Of a stretch of DNA of 64,000 nucleotides, positions 1 to 9,316 are shown in pieces (within the stretch, counting starts at the first letter, position 1; each line of letters opens with the position of its first letter). The translations under genes were made by a program, and so were the position numbers. The notes below the pieces were generated by a model. The model worked only from the letters and a program-made list of their open reading frames with translations. It was not told where the DNA came from and ran no database searches. Source of the stretch: Jannaschia sp. Os4 (GTDB taxonomy: Bacteria > Pseudomonadota > Alphaproteobacteria > Rhodobacterales > Rhodobacteraceae); NCBI RefSeq assembly GCF_016820245.1, contig NZ_JAFCAR010000003.1:62001-126000 (forward strand). The letters are read 5' to 3'.

Positions 1-572
1 CTAAGCGGGCCGTCGCGGACGCCGTCCCCGTCCCGAGGGGCGTCACCGCCCCCGACCTCGCCACCCTCGCCGACCGTGCCCGCCCCCTCGCCGCTCCCTT
101 CGCTCTCAAGGCCCTCGGCCACGCCCACAAGACCGAGGCCGGGGCCGTCCGCCTCCACGTCCGCGACCTCGCCGCCGCCGCGCCGATGGATGGGACCGGC
201 TACCTCGCCGAGGAGATGGCCGAGGGGGTCGAGATGCTCGTGGGCCTGCGCCGCGACGCGATCCTCGGCGCGACCCTCACCCTCGGCTGGGGCGGGACGC
301 GGACCGAACTGATCGGCGACACCGCCACCCTGATCCTTCCCGCGACGCCCGACGAGATCGGCGCCGCCCTCGCCGGTTGCCGCGTCGACGCCCTGCTGCG
401 CGGCTATCGCGGGGCGCCCCCGGCGGACCGCCCCGCCGCCATCGCCGCCATCCACGCGCTCTGCGACCTGTTCCTCGCCCGCCCCGCGTGGGAGGAACTC
501 GAGATCAACCCCCTGATGGCCGGCCCCGCGCGCGCCGTGGCCGTCGACGTCCTGCTGCGGGAGGCCCCATGA
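1..572 (+). CDS. Acyl-CoA synthetase (NDP-forming), C-terminal part, 5' truncated by window edge
   Basis: An open frame enters from the left edge (first full codon at position 3) and gives about 189 residues. It reads like the end of the ATP-grasp subunit of ADP/GDP-forming acyl-CoA synthetases: a lysine-containing strand (APFALKALGHAHKTEAGAV), a VGLRRDAILG strand followed by GWGGTRTEL, and the closing WEELEINPLMAGPARAVAVD motif that places the conserved Glu/Asn of the ATP-grasp site. The family converts acyl-CoA, NDP and phosphate to acid and NTP, or the reverse. The stop overlaps the next start (ATGA), suggesting an operon with the enoyl-CoA hydratase. The substrate cannot be told from this fragment. 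Confidence 0.75.
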   Translation, partial: KRAVADAVPVPRGVTAPDLATLADRARPLAAPFALKALGHAHKTEAGAVRLHVRDLAAAAPMDGTGYLAEEMAEGVEMLVGLRRDAILGATLTLGWGGTRTELIGDTATLILPATPDEIGAALAGCRVDALLRGYRGAPPADRPAAIAAIHALCDLFLARPAWEELEINPLMAGPARAVAVDVLLREAP

Positions 573-1345
573 GCGTCACCATCGAAGGCACCGGCCCCGT
601 CCGCGAGGTCGTGCTCGACCGCCCCCCCGCCAACGCGATCGACCTCGCCACCTCGCGCGAGCTGGGCGAGGCGTTCCGGCGCGTGCGCGACGACGACGCC
701 TGCCGCGTCGTCCTGCTCCGCACCGGGGGCGCGAAGTTCTTCTGCCCCGGCTGGGACCTCAAGGCCGCCGCGGGCGGCGACGCGGTGGACGGCGACTACG
801 GCGTGGGCGGGTTCGGCGGGCTGCAGCAGCTGCCGTTCATGGAGAAGCCCGTCATCGCCGCCGTGCAGGGCATCTGCTGCGGGGGCGGCCTCGAACTGGC
901 GTTGTCGTGCGACCTGATCGTCGCGTCCGAGACCGCGACCTTCGCCCTGCCGGAGATCCGCTCCGGCACCGTGGCCGACGCCGCCTCCATCGCGCTGCCC
1001 AAGCGCATCCCCTACCACGTCGCGATGGACCTGCTGCTCACGGGCCGCTGGTTCGACGCCGCCGAGGCTCACCGCTGGGGCCTGCTGCGCGAGGTGACCG
1101 CGCCCGAGGCCCTGCTCCCCACCGCCCGCGCCTTGGCCGACCACCTCGCCAGCGGCCCGCCCCTCGTCTACGCTGCGATCAAGGAGATCGTGCGCGAGGC
1201 CGAGGCGGAGCGCTTCGGCGACATGCTGAACCGCGTCACCCGGCGGCAGGTGCGGACCGTCGACCGGCTCTACGCCTCCGAGGACCAGCGCGAAGGGGCG
1301 CGCGCCTTCGCCGAGAAGCGCGACCCCGTGTGGAAGGGACGATGA
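569..1345 (+). CDS. Enoyl-CoA hydratase/isomerase family protein
   Basis: 258 residues, the usual crotonase length. The start is the ATG overlapping the upstream stop; upstream in-frame codons belong to a shadow of the synthetase gene. Crotonase features are the oxyanion-hole strand FFCPGWDLKAAA, the second oxyanion loop AVQGICCGGGLELALSCDL around residues 95-115, and PEIRSGTVADAASIALPKRI, where the catalytic acids normally sit. It probably hydrates or isomerises an enoyl-CoA made by the neighbouring synthetase. Pairing with an acyl-CoA synthetase and a class II aldolase suggests catabolism of a branched or oxygenated acid; the exact substrate is unknown. Carnitinyl-CoA dehydratase-like proteins are the closest resemblance I recall. 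Confidence 0.85.
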   Translation: MSVTIEGTGPVREVVLDRPPANAIDLATSRELGEAFRRVRDDDACRVVLLRTGGAKFFCPGWDLKAAAGGDAVDGDYGVGGFGGLQQLPFMEKPVIAAVQGICCGGGLELALSCDLIVASETATFALPEIRSGTVADAASIALPKRIPYHVAMDLLLTGRWFDAAEAHRWGLLREVTAPEALLPTARALADHLASGPPLVYAAIKEIVREAEAERFGDMLNRVTRRQVRTVDRLYASEDQREGARAFAEKRDPVWKGR

Positions 1346-1346
1346 C

Positions 1347-2108
1347 ATGAAGGACACGCTTGCCGCCGACATGACCGAGGCCGAGATCGCCGAGGCCCGC
1401 CGCGACCTCGCCGCCACGCTGCGCTGGGCCGCCCGCGAGGAGCTGCACGAGGCGGTGGCCAACCACTTCAGCCTCGCCGTCGACGCCGCGGGCCGGCGCT
1501 TCCTGATGAACCCGAACCAGCGCCACTTCGCCCGCGTGCGCGCCTCGGACCTCCTGCTGATCGACGCGGACGACCCGGCCACGATGGACCGGCCCGACGC
1601 GCCCGACCCCACCGCGTGGGGCCTGCACGGCGCGATCCACCGGGCCGTGCCGCACGCGCGCTGCGTGATGCACCTGCACCCGCCCTACGCCACCGTGCTG
1701 GCGTCGCTGCAGGACAGCCGCCTGCCCGCGATCGACCAGAACACCGCGATCTTCCACGACCGCGTGGTGATCGACGAGGGCTACGGCGGCATGGCCTTCG
1801 AGGCCGAGGGCGCGCGCTGCGCCGCGCTGCTGGCGGACCCGAGGCACAAGACGATGGTGATGGGGTCGCACGGCGTCCTGACGCTGGGCGACACGGTGGC
1901 CGACTGCTGGAACCGCATGTGGTATCTGGAACGGGCCTGCCGCACCTACGTGATGGCGCTCCAAACCGGCCGGCCCATCCGCCGCCTCTCCGACGCCGTG
2001 GCCGAGCAGGTCGCCCGCGAGACCGAGGACTACCCCGGCCAGGCCGACCGCTTCCTGTCCGAGATCCGCGCCATCCTCGGTGCCGAGGGGTCGGACTACG
2101 CCGACTGA
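1347..2108 (+). CDS. Class II aldolase/adducin family protein
   Basis: 253 residues covering one class II aldolase/adducin domain. Zinc-ligand histidines of the fold are visible in VMHLHPPYATVLA (about residues 110-122) and in MGSHGVLTLGDTVADCW (about 172-188). An NHFSLAV segment near the N-terminus matches the phosphate/substrate loop region. The family includes fuculose- and ribulose-phosphate aldolases and epimerases, but many bacterial members of this subfamily are uncharacterised. It starts one base after the enoyl-CoA hydratase stop, so it is the third gene of that operon. It runs tail to tail into the aminotransferase with a 13-bp overlap of 3' ends. Confidence 0.8.
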   Translation: MKDTLAADMTEAEIAEARRDLAATLRWAAREELHEAVANHFSLAVDAAGRRFLMNPNQRHFARVRASDLLLIDADDPATMDRPDAPDPTAWGLHGAIHRAVPHARCVMHLHPPYATVLASLQDSRLPAIDQNTAIFHDRVVIDEGYGGMAFEAEGARCAALLADPRHKTMVMGSHGVLTLGDTVADCWNRMWYLERACRTYVMALQTGRPIRRLSDAVAEQVARETEDYPGQADRFLSEIRAILGAEGSDYAD

Positions 2109-3271
2109 AGCGCGGCGGCGTGGGCCGTCATGCGGTCGCAGGCGGCCCCGAGGGCCGCGTCCGGCACCGTCAGCGCCACCCGCACCCAGTCGCGCAGCAC
2201 CGACCCGAAGGCCGATCCGGGCATCACGGACACCCCCTGCGCGTCGAGCAGGTCCGCCGCGTAGGCGTCGCCGTCCATCCCCGTCCCCCCGACGTCCACC
2301 AGCGCGAACATTCCGGCCTCGGGGCGGTGGACCCGGAGCGAGCCTCCCGCGAGCCGTCCCGCCAGCAGGTCGGCCCGCGCCGCGTAGGCCCGGCGCATCT
2401 CCCCCGCCACGGCGGACGGTCCGGCCACCGCGAGGGCGGTGGCGTCCGCGATGAACGGCTGGTTGCCGAACAGCATCGTCTCCGCGACCGGCAGCAGGCG
2501 CGCCGCCGCCTCGGCGGGGGCGGCGATCCAGCCGCTCCGGAGGCCGGGCGCGGCATGGCTCTTTGAGATGGACGAGACGACGACCGTGCGCTCCGCCAGC
2601 GCGGGCTCCGCGAAGGGCGAGGCGAAGGGCCCGTCGAAGATCAGTTCCTCGTAGACCTCGTCGGACACGATCCACAGATCGTGCGCCGCCGCCACCGTGC
2701 CGATCGCGCGGACCTCGTCGCGCGTCGCCACCGTCCCCGTCGGGTTGTGCGGCGAGTTCAGAAGGATCGCCCGCGTCCGCGCCGTCACCCGCGCCGCGAA
2801 GGCGGCCGGATCGAGCCGGAACCCCGCCGCCGGGTCCAGCGGCACGGGCACCATCGCGGCCCCCGCCGCGCGGATCACCCCCTCGTAGGTCGCGTAGAGC
2901 GGATCGGCGACGAGCACCTCGTCCCCCGCGCCGACCAGCCCCTGCATCGCCACGTAGAGCGCCGTCTGCGTCCCCGGCACGCAGAGGAACTGGTCCGGGC
3001 CAATCGCTCGGCCCATCCGAGCGGAGTACCGGTCCGCCAGCGCGTCCAGCAGCCCCGCCTCCCCGCGCCCCGAGGAATAGGCCGTCCGCCCGGTCCGCGC
3101 CGCCTCCGCCATCGCCTCGACCAGAACGGCGGGCGGCGGCACGTCCGGCTCCCCGATGGTCAGCTCGATCACGTCCCGCCCGGCGGCCGCCATCGCGCGG
3201 CCCCGCGCGTGGACCGCCCATTTCGCCCCGCCCAGATCGGCGAGCGCCTCCGTCACCGGCGCGTATCGCAT
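2096..3271 (-). CDS. Class I/II pyridoxal-phosphate aminotransferase
   Basis: 391 residues from the ATG at 3271; an alternative ATG lies 12 bp upstream, and GGGGACAGG sits directly before 3271. Fold type I aminotransferase landmarks are present: substrate segment ELTIGEPDVPPP, cofactor-binding NSPHNPTGTV, VSDEVYEELIF, the Schiff-base lysine in SSISKSHAAPGLRSGW (about Lys237), and a C-terminal WVRVALT arginine that binds the substrate carboxylate. It probably transfers an amino group between an amino acid and a 2-oxoacid in the cytoplasm. It is convergent with the aldolase operon and divergent from the CocE-like gene. Substrate specificity is not readable; aspartate or aromatic aminotransferase-like. 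Confidence 0.85.
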   Translation of the reverse strand: MRYAPVTEALADLGGAKWAVHARGRAMAAAGRDVIELTIGEPDVPPPAVLVEAMAEAARTGRTAYSSGRGEAGLLDALADRYSARMGRAIGPDQFLCVPGTQTALYVAMQGLVGAGDEVLVADPLYATYEGVIRAAGAAMVPVPLDPAAGFRLDPAAFAARVTARTRAILLNSPHNPTGTVATRDEVRAIGTVAAAHDLWIVSDEVYEELIFDGPFASPFAEPALAERTVVVSSISKSHAAPGLRSGWIAAPAEAAARLLPVAETMLFGNQPFIADATALAVAGPSAVAGEMRRAYAARADLLAGRLAGGSLRVHRPEAGMFALVDVGGTGMDGDAYAADLLDAQGVSVMPGSAFGSVLRDWVRVALTVPDAALGAACDRMTAHAAALQSA

Positions 3272-3341
3272 CCTGTCCCCCATCCCGCTTGCCGGACCGG
3301 CCTGCGCCTGAAACGCTCGCCCCGCAACCGGCGAGGCCTCC

Positions 3342-5318
3342 ATGCGCGACACCGAAACGATCTGGATCCCCCTCCCCGACGGCACGCGGCTCGCCGCGCG
3401 CCTCTGGCAGCCGGACCGCGACGCGCCGGTGCCCGCGATCCTCGAGTACATCCCCTACCGCCGCCGCGACGGCACGCGCCTGCGCGACGAGTCCATGCAC
3501 CCGCACTTCGCCGACGCGGGTTACGCGAGCCTGCGCGTCGACATCCGGGGCTACGGCGACAGCGAGGGCACGGCGGGCGACGAGTATTCCGAGCAGGAGA
3601 CGCAGGACGGCGTGGACGTGATCGCGTGGATCGCGGCGCAGCCGTGGTGCGACGGCAACGTCGGCATGTTCGGCAAGTCGTGGGGCGCCTACAATTCCCT
3701 GCAGGTCGCGGCCCGCCGCCCCCCGGCGCTCCGCGCCATCGCCCCCGTCATGGGCACCGACGACCGCTGGCTGGAGGACATCCACTTCTACGGCGGCTGC
3801 CTCGCCACCGACAGCTTCTGGTGGGGCGCGATCATGCAGTACCTCAACGCCCTCCCGCCCGACCCCGCCATCGTGGGGGACCGCTGGCGCGACCTCTGGC
3901 TCCGGCGGCTCGACGCGATGACCCTCTGGCCCGCCGACTGGCTGGAGCACCAGCGCCGCGACGGCTGGTGGCGGCGCGGCTCCGTCTCCGAGGACCGCGG
4001 CGCGATCGAGGTGCCGATCCACTACTACGGCGGCTGGGCCGACCTCTACCGCGACACCCCGTTCCGCCTCGTGGAGCGCCACGCCGCCCCCGCCCGCGTC
4101 ACGATGGGGCCGTGGGCGCATCTCTATCCCCACGACGGGACGCCGGGCCCGGCGCTCGACTTCGTGGGCGAGATGATCGCCTTCTGGGATCGCCACTTGA
4201 AGCGGGACGGCTCGCCCGAAGGCCCCCATCGCTTCTACCTCCAGCGCCCGGCGCGCCCCACGGGGACGCGGACGCGGCAGGACGGGACGTGGGTCGCGCT
4301 CGACGCGTGGACGGCGCCCGGCGGCCTCGCGCTGCCGCTGGGCGACGGCACGCTCGGCGCGGGCGCGATGACCGCGCCGCGGGCGGTCCGCTCGCCGCAG
4401 GACTTCGGGCGCGCGGGCGGCGACATGTGCTCCTTCGCCATCCCCGGCGACCTGCCGGCGGACGGGCGCGAGGAGGAGGGCGGCGCGGCCACCTTCCGCA
4501 GCGCACCGCTGGACGACGCGCTCGACCTCCTGGGCCGACCGTCGCTCAGCCTGCGCCTGTCCTCCGACGGGTCGCAGGCCATGGTCGCCGCCCTGCTCTA
4601 CGCCGAGGCCCCGGATGGCGGGCAGACCCTGATCTCGCGCGGCTTCGCCAACCTCGCGCAGCGGAACTGGACCGAGGACGCGGTCCACGCGCCCGAGCCG
4701 CTCGTCCCCGGGGATCCGGTCGACGTGACCGTCGACCTCCACGCGACCGGCACGCGCCTCGCGCCCGGCCACCGGCTCGTCCTCCACGTCGGCTCGGCCT
4801 ACTGGCCGGTCCTCTGGCCGGTGCCAGGCCGCGCGACGCTGACGCTGCACCGCGGCATGCTGAGCCTGCCGGAGCGGACGGACCTGACGGAGATCGCGCC
4901 GCCGGCCGCGCCGCCCCCGCGCCCGGCCCCGAACGTCACCCGGATGCGCGAGGGCGCGCTCGACCGGTCCGTCTCCACCGACCGCGCGACCGGCACGGTC
5001 ACGCACCGCACCTTCATCGACGGCGGCATCATGGGGCCGGCCGGGGTCACGCGCCTCGACGACATCGGCACGGTCCAAGGGCTCGTGTCCGAGCGGATCT
5101 ACCGCATCCACCCCGACGACCCGCTCTCGGCCGAGGCGGTGATGACGCATGACGGCTTCCTCGAGCGCGACGACTGGCGCGTGCGGGTCGTCGCGGAGGT
5201 CCGCCAGACGGCCACGGCCACCGCCTTCAGGGTGACCGGGCGCACGACGAGCTACGCGGGCGACGAGGTCGTGCACGACGTCGCGTGGGACCGCACGATC
5301 CCCCGGGACGGGATGTGA
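3342..5318 (+). CDS. CocE/NonD family hydrolase (X-Pro dipeptidyl-peptidase-like)
   Basis: 658 residues: an N-terminal alpha/beta-hydrolase domain with the nucleophile in GMFGKSWGAYNSLQ (about Ser113), an acid in YYGGWADLYRDT and a histidine in MGPWAHLYPHDG, followed by a jelly-roll domain (LSLRLSSDG, ANLAQRNW, LHVGSAYWPVLWPVPG) typical of CocE and X-Pro dipeptidyl-peptidases. Such enzymes hydrolyse esters or peptide-like amides. No signal peptide is seen, so it is probably cytoplasmic. The stop overlaps the start of the MlrC-like gene by 4 bp, which suggests coupled expression and a joint role in degrading a peptide or amide. The substrate is unknown. Confidence 0.85.
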   Translation: MRDTETIWIPLPDGTRLAARLWQPDRDAPVPAILEYIPYRRRDGTRLRDESMHPHFADAGYASLRVDIRGYGDSEGTAGDEYSEQETQDGVDVIAWIAAQPWCDGNVGMFGKSWGAYNSLQVAARRPPALRAIAPVMGTDDRWLEDIHFYGGCLATDSFWWGAIMQYLNALPPDPAIVGDRWRDLWLRRLDAMTLWPADWLEHQRRDGWWRRGSVSEDRGAIEVPIHYYGGWADLYRDTPFRLVERHAAPARVTMGPWAHLYPHDGTPGPALDFVGEMIAFWDRHLKRDGSPEGPHRFYLQRPARPTGTRTRQDGTWVALDAWTAPGGLALPLGDGTLGAGAMTAPRAVRSPQDFGRAGGDMCSFAIPGDLPADGREEEGGAATFRSAPLDDALDLLGRPSLSLRLSSDGSQAMVAALLYAEAPDGGQTLISRGFANLAQRNWTEDAVHAPEPLVPGDPVDVTVDLHATGTRLAPGHRLVLHVGSAYWPVLWPVPGRATLTLHRGMLSLPERTDLTEIAPPAAPPPRPAPNVTRMREGALDRSVSTDRATGTVTHRTFIDGGIMGPAGVTRLDDIGTVQGLVSERIYRIHPDDPLSAEAVMTHDGFLERDDWRVRVVAEVRQTATATAFRVTGRTTSYAGDEVVHDVAWDRTIPRDGM

Positions 5319-6811
5319 CGGTGCGCCTCGCGGCGGCGGGCTTCCAGCACGAGACCAACAGCTTCGCGCCGCGCCCCACCGGGTTCGACGCGTTCGCGCG
5401 GGCCGACAGCTGGCCCGCGCTGACCGAAGGCGCGGCGCTCCGGGACGCGATGGACGGGCTCAACGTCCCGCTCGCCGGGTTCCTCCGGGCGGCGCGGGCC
5501 GCGGGCGTCGACGTGGTCCCGCTCCTCTGGGCGGCGGCCGAGCCGGCCGGCGAGGTGACGTGGGACGCCTTCGACCGGATCTCCGGGCGGATGCTGCGCC
5601 TCTTGGCGGAGGCGGGGCGGGTGGACGGCCTCTACCTCGACCTCCACGGCGCGATGATCGTGGAGGGGGAGCGGGACGGCGAGGCCCTGCTCCTGCGGCG
5701 GGTGCGCGATGCCGTGGGACCCGACCTGCCGGTCGTCGTCTCGCTGGACCTCCACGCGAACGTGTCGCCCGAGACGGCGGCGCTGGCCGACCGCATCGCG
5801 ATCTACCGGACCTACCCGCATCTCGACATGGCGGCGACCGGCGCGCGCTGCCTCGCGCCGCTGCGCGCGATGGCGGCGGGGGCGCCCCGTCCCGCCTGCG
5901 CGCTGCGGCACGGCGGGGCGCTGCTGCCGATGGCGGCGCAGTCGACCGATCGCGCCCCGGCGGCGGACCTCTACGCGGCGGCGGCGGGGGTCGACAGCGG
6001 GGCGGAGGCGGTCGAGATCGCGCTGGGGTTCCCCGCGGGCGACACCGAATGGACCGGTCCCGCCGTGCTGGCCTACGCGCCCGACCAAGCGAGGGCGGAC
6101 GACCTCGCGGAGGACTTCGCCGCGCGGCTCGCCGCCGCGGAGCCACGCTTCGCCGCCGACCCGCCGCTGCCCGCCGCCGAGGCGGTGAGGCGGGCGCTGG
6201 CATCGGTCGGGCCGGGCGGGCCGGTCGTGATCGCGGACGTCGCCGACAATCCCGGCGGCGGCGGCACGTCGGACACCATGGGCGTCATCCGCGCCCTGAT
6301 CGCCCAAGGCGCGCGCGATGCGGTGGCGGGGCTCGTCCATGCGCCCGACGCCGCGAGCCGCGCCGCCGCCGAAGGGGTCGGCGCGGCGTTCGACCTCCGG
6401 CTGGGCGCCGCGGCCCCGTGGCCCGGCGACGCCCCGCTCGACCTCGCCGTGGAGGTCGGGTCCGTTTCGGACGCGCCGATCCGCTACGTCGGCGAGATGT
6501 ATGGCGGGGGTCACGCCGCCGTCGGCCGGAGCGCGGTCCTGCGGGTGCGCGACCCGGGATGCGACCTGCGCGTGGTGGTGACGGAGATCCCCAGCCAAGC
6601 GCTCGATCGGGGGTTCTTCCTGCATCACGGGATCGACCCGGCGGAACTCGCCGTCGTGGCGCTGAAGTCCTCCGTGCACTACCGCGCCGACTTCGGGCCG
6701 ATCGCCCGGGCCATCGTGGAGGCCGACGCGCCGGGCCGCCTGCCGGCGGACCCCTCGACCCTGCCGTTCCGCCACCTGCGGCCCGGACTGCGGCGCGCGC
6801 CGGAGCGATGA
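5315..6811 (+). CDS. M81 family metallopeptidase (microcystinase C/MlrC-like)
   Basis: 498 residues using the GTG at 5315, which overlaps the upstream stop (GTGA); the conserved N-terminus VRLAAAGFQHETNSF follows at once. MlrC-family motifs are visible: FQHETNSFAP, the metal-binding DLHGAMIVEGERDGEA, SLDLHANVSPETA, YRTYPHLDMAATG, and DVADNPGGGGTSDTMGV. The family is named for a linear-peptide-degrading enzyme, but most members are of unknown substrate. Coupling to a CocE-like hydrolase suggests a two-step amide or peptide breakdown. No transporter lies beside it. The start choice is supported by the 4-bp overlap. Confidence 0.85.
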   Translation: MTVRLAAAGFQHETNSFAPRPTGFDAFARADSWPALTEGAALRDAMDGLNVPLAGFLRAARAAGVDVVPLLWAAAEPAGEVTWDAFDRISGRMLRLLAEAGRVDGLYLDLHGAMIVEGERDGEALLLRRVRDAVGPDLPVVVSLDLHANVSPETAALADRIAIYRTYPHLDMAATGARCLAPLRAMAAGAPRPACALRHGGALLPMAAQSTDRAPAADLYAAAAGVDSGAEAVEIALGFPAGDTEWTGPAVLAYAPDQARADDLAEDFAARLAAAEPRFAADPPLPAAEAVRRALASVGPGGPVVIADVADNPGGGGTSDTMGVIRALIAQGARDAVAGLVHAPDAASRAAAEGVGAAFDLRLGAAAPWPGDAPLDLAVEVGSVSDAPIRYVGEMYGGGHAAVGRSAVLRVRDPGCDLRVVVTEIPSQALDRGFFLHHGIDPAELAVVALKSSVHYRADFGPIARAIVEADAPGRLPADPSTLPFRHLRPGLRRAPER

Positions 6812-6869
6812 CGGACGACGCCCGGCGAATGCCGTTGTATCCGCCGGGCAGACCCCTATCGTGCCGGGC

Positions 6870-7496
6870 ATGTCGGCATCGATCCTCCCCACCTCCCCTC
6901 GCGCCCGGCCCGTCGCGGTCTGGATCGGGATCGCCGCCGCGCTTGCGGTGGTCGCGGTCGCCGCGGCCCTCGCCCTGACGGGGGCGAGCGCGCGCGGCCC
7001 GCTGCCCGCCCCCGGCCTCGCCGAGCCGGTGGACGCCGCCGGCCTCACCCGCGAGGCGCACCAGGTGCTGCCCGTGATCCTCGCGGACATCTACGCGGCC
7101 TTCGCCGAGACCGAGGAGGCCGCGATCTACGACGGGCTGTCGGGCGTCGCGGCGGGGGCGGCCTTGGAGGCGCTGTACCTCGAGCAGGCCGGCGCGCTCG
7201 CGTCGGGCGGGCTGCCCGACCAGGTCGTCCACGAGATCCGGCTCCTGTCCGGGGACTGGGGCGTCGAGGACGGCGACGCGGTGCGCGCCGACATCCGCTG
7301 GGCGGTGCTCGGGCAGGTCGGGCACGACGAGCACACGCACATGCGCGGCAACGCCTACGGGGCCGACCTGCTCATCGAGCCGTCGGACGGGGCGTGGCGC
7401 CTCACGGGGTTCGCGTTGACCGACGTCGACCGGACCGACGCGGGCACCCTCGTGACGGAGCCCGGGGGCGACGCGGACGGCACGCCGTCCGAATGA
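6870..7496 (+). CDS. Membrane-anchored periplasmic protein, first gene of an ABC/metal-type operon
   Basis: 208 residues from the ATG at 6870 (an in-frame GTG lies at 6861). One N-terminal hydrophobic segment (VAVWIGIAAALAVVAVAAAL, about residues 14-33) would anchor or export it, leaving a periplasmic domain of about 170 residues. That domain has a metal-ligand-like cluster, GHDEHTHMRGNAY, near residue 150, followed by SDGAWRLTGFALTDVD, resembling an NTF2-like or transport-associated fold. I do not recognise a named family with certainty. Its stop overlaps the ATPase start (ATGA), making it the first member of a six-gene operon, so it is probably an accessory of that transporter. Confidence 0.65.
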   Translation: MSASILPTSPRARPVAVWIGIAAALAVVAVAAALALTGASARGPLPAPGLAEPVDAAGLTREAHQVLPVILADIYAAFAETEEAAIYDGLSGVAAGAALEALYLEQAGALASGGLPDQVVHEIRLLSGDWGVEDGDAVRADIRWAVLGQVGHDEHTHMRGNAYGADLLIEPSDGAWRLTGFALTDVDRTDAGTLVTEPGGDADGTPSE

Positions 7497-8152
7497 TCGC
7501 GATCGACGACCTTCGCTTCGCCTATCCGGGCGGGTTCGCGCTGCACGTGCCGTCGCTCTCGGTCGGCGCGGGCGAGACGGTGGCCGTCGTCGGGCCGTCG
7601 GGGTCGGGAAAGACCACGCTGCTCAACCTCGTCTCCGGCATCGCGGTGCCGGACGGGGGGCGCGTCACCTTGGACGGCACCGCGGTGGGCGGCCTGTCGG
7701 ACCGGGAGCGGCGGCGCCTGCGGGCCTCCTCCATCGGCTTCGTGTTCCAGGAGTTCGCGCTCGTTGACTACCTGCCCGCCGAGGAGAACGTCCTCTACCC
7801 CTACCGCGTCGGCACCGGCCTGCGGCTGGACCGCGCCGCGCGGCTGCGGGCGCGCGAGCTGCTGGACCGGTTCGGGCTGGGCGCCAAGACGCGGCGGCGG
7901 CCCCACCAGCTCAGCCAAGGGGAGCGGCAGCGCGTGGCCATCGCGCGCGCCCTCGTGACCCGGCCCAAGGTCATCCTCGCCGACGAGGCGACGGGCAACC
8001 TCGACCCGGCCAACAAGGAGGCCGCGCTCGACCTGCTCTTCGCGCAGGCCGCCGAGACCGGGGCCGCGCTGCTCTGCGTGACGCACGACCACGAGCTGCT
8101 GCCCCGCTTCGACCGGGTGGTGGACTTCGCCGACCTGCGGGCGGCGGCATGA
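7493..8152 (+). CDS. ABC transporter ATP-binding protein (LolD/MacB type)
   Basis: 219 residues, a single nucleotide-binding domain. Walker A is VGPSGSGKTTLLN (about residues 33-45), the Q-loop is FVFQEFALVDYLPAEENV, the signature is LSQGERQRVAIARAL (Ser-Gln in place of Ser-Gly), Walker B is KVILADEATGNLD, and the switch histidine is VTHDHELL. The TGNLD stretch and overall length fit the MacB/LolD/FtsE group, which pair with FtsX-like permeases, rather than the ZnuC group that normally serves ZnuA. The ATGA overlaps on both sides tie it to the preceding periplasmic protein and the following permease. Confidence 0.88.
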   Translation: MIAIDDLRFAYPGGFALHVPSLSVGAGETVAVVGPSGSGKTTLLNLVSGIAVPDGGRVTLDGTAVGGLSDRERRRLRASSIGFVFQEFALVDYLPAEENVLYPYRVGTGLRLDRAARLRARELLDRFGLGAKTRRRPHQLSQGERQRVAIARALVTRPKVILADEATGNLDPANKEAALDLLFAQAAETGAALLCVTHDHELLPRFDRVVDFADLRAAA

Positions 8153-9306
8153 GCGCGCTGTTCCTCGCCGCGGCCAACCTGCGCTTCCACTGGGCGCGCA
8201 CGCTTGTGCTGGTGGTGGCCGCCGCGCTGGTGCTGGCGGTTCCGGTCCTGACGCGCACGCTGCTGGCCCAAGGCGAGGCGCAGCTGACCGCCCGCGCGAA
8301 CGCCACGCCGCTCCTCCTGGGCACCCGGGGCAGCCGCCTCGACCTCGTTATGGCGGGCGCCTACTTCACCGACGACCTGCCCGAGCCCACGACCATGGCC
8401 GCCTCTGAGGCGGTGTGGGACTCCGGCCTCGGCATCCCCGTGCCGCTGCACACGGCCTTCACCACCGGCGGCGCGCGGATCGTGGGCACCACGCTCGACT
8501 ACTTCGACCTGCGCGCGCTGGACGTGGCCGAGGGGCGGGGCTTCGCGCTCCTGGGCGAGGCGGTGCTGGGGTCCGCCGCGGCGGCGCGGCTGGGGGCGGG
8601 GCCGGGGGACACGGTGCTGTCCGACCCGGAGAACCTGTTCGACCTCGACGGGGCCTACCCCTTGGAGATGGACGTCGTGGGGGTGCTGGCCCCGACGGGG
8701 ACGCCGGACGACGAGGCGGCGTTCGTGGACATCAAGACCGCGTGGGTGATCGCGGGGATCGGGCACGGCCACGACGACATCGTCGCGGAGGGCGAGGACC
8801 TCTCCGCCGCGGCCGCCCGCGCGGTGCAGTTCGCGCGGATCACGCCGGAGAACATCGACAGCTTCCACTTCCACGGCGACCCCGCCACCTACCCGGTCAC
8901 CGCCGTCCTCGTCGCGCCCTACGACGAGCGGTCCGCGACGATCCTGCGCGGCCGCTACCTCGACGCGGAGGGGCCGGTGCAGGCCGTCGTGCCGCGCGAC
9001 GTGGTCGACGCGCTGGTCGCGCGCCTGCTGCGGATCGCGTCGCTCGTGGACGCGGTGACCGTGGTGGTGGGCTTGGCCGCCGCCCTCGCGCTCGGCCTCG
9101 CGCTGTTCCTGACGTGGCGCCTGCGCGCGCCCGAGATGCGCACGGCCTTCGCGCTCGGCGCGGGGAAGGGCACCATCGCGCGGCTCGCGCTCGCCGAGGT
9201 CGGGCTGGTGCTTCTTGCCGCACTTGCCCTCGCGTCACCCATCGTCATCATCCTGATGCGCAACGCCGACACCGTGGCCGCGCGCCTCATCGCACTCGGA
9301 TCCTGA
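8149..9306 (+). CDS. FtsX/MacB-like ABC transporter permease
   Basis: 385 residues. An N-terminal membrane segment (TLVLVVAAALVLAVPVLT, about 15-35) is followed by a periplasmic domain of about 260 residues and two C-terminal membrane segments (VVVGLAAALALGLALFLTW and VGLVLLAALALASPIVII). Between the last two is FALGAGKGTIARLALAEVG, which matches the short cytoplasmic loop before the last helix of MacB/FtsX permeases. Only three clear membrane segments are seen, one fewer than typical MacB. It overlaps the ATPase by 4 bp and must be its partner. Such transporters usually drive periplasmic conformational work or export from the periplasm, not import, which is odd next to a ZnuA-like protein. 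Confidence 0.8.
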   Translation: MSALFLAAANLRFHWARTLVLVVAAALVLAVPVLTRTLLAQGEAQLTARANATPLLLGTRGSRLDLVMAGAYFTDDLPEPTTMAASEAVWDSGLGIPVPLHTAFTTGGARIVGTTLDYFDLRALDVAEGRGFALLGEAVLGSAAAARLGAGPGDTVLSDPENLFDLDGAYPLEMDVVGVLAPTGTPDDEAAFVDIKTAWVIAGIGHGHDDIVAEGEDLSAAAARAVQFARITPENIDSFHFHGDPATYPVTAVLVAPYDERSATILRGRYLDAEGPVQAVVPRDVVDALVARLLRIASLVDAVTVVVGLAAALALGLALFLTWRLRAPEMRTAFALGAGKGTIARLALAEVGLVLLAALALASPIVIILMRNADTVAARLIALGS

Positions 9307-9316
9307 AGGAGCCTCC

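Noticed and set aside
1236-5276. A 1346-codon open frame on the minus strand
   Set aside because: It is antisense to four well-supported genes, is Arg/Ala/Gly-rich without any domain, and arises from the lack of AT-rich stops in high-GC DNA.
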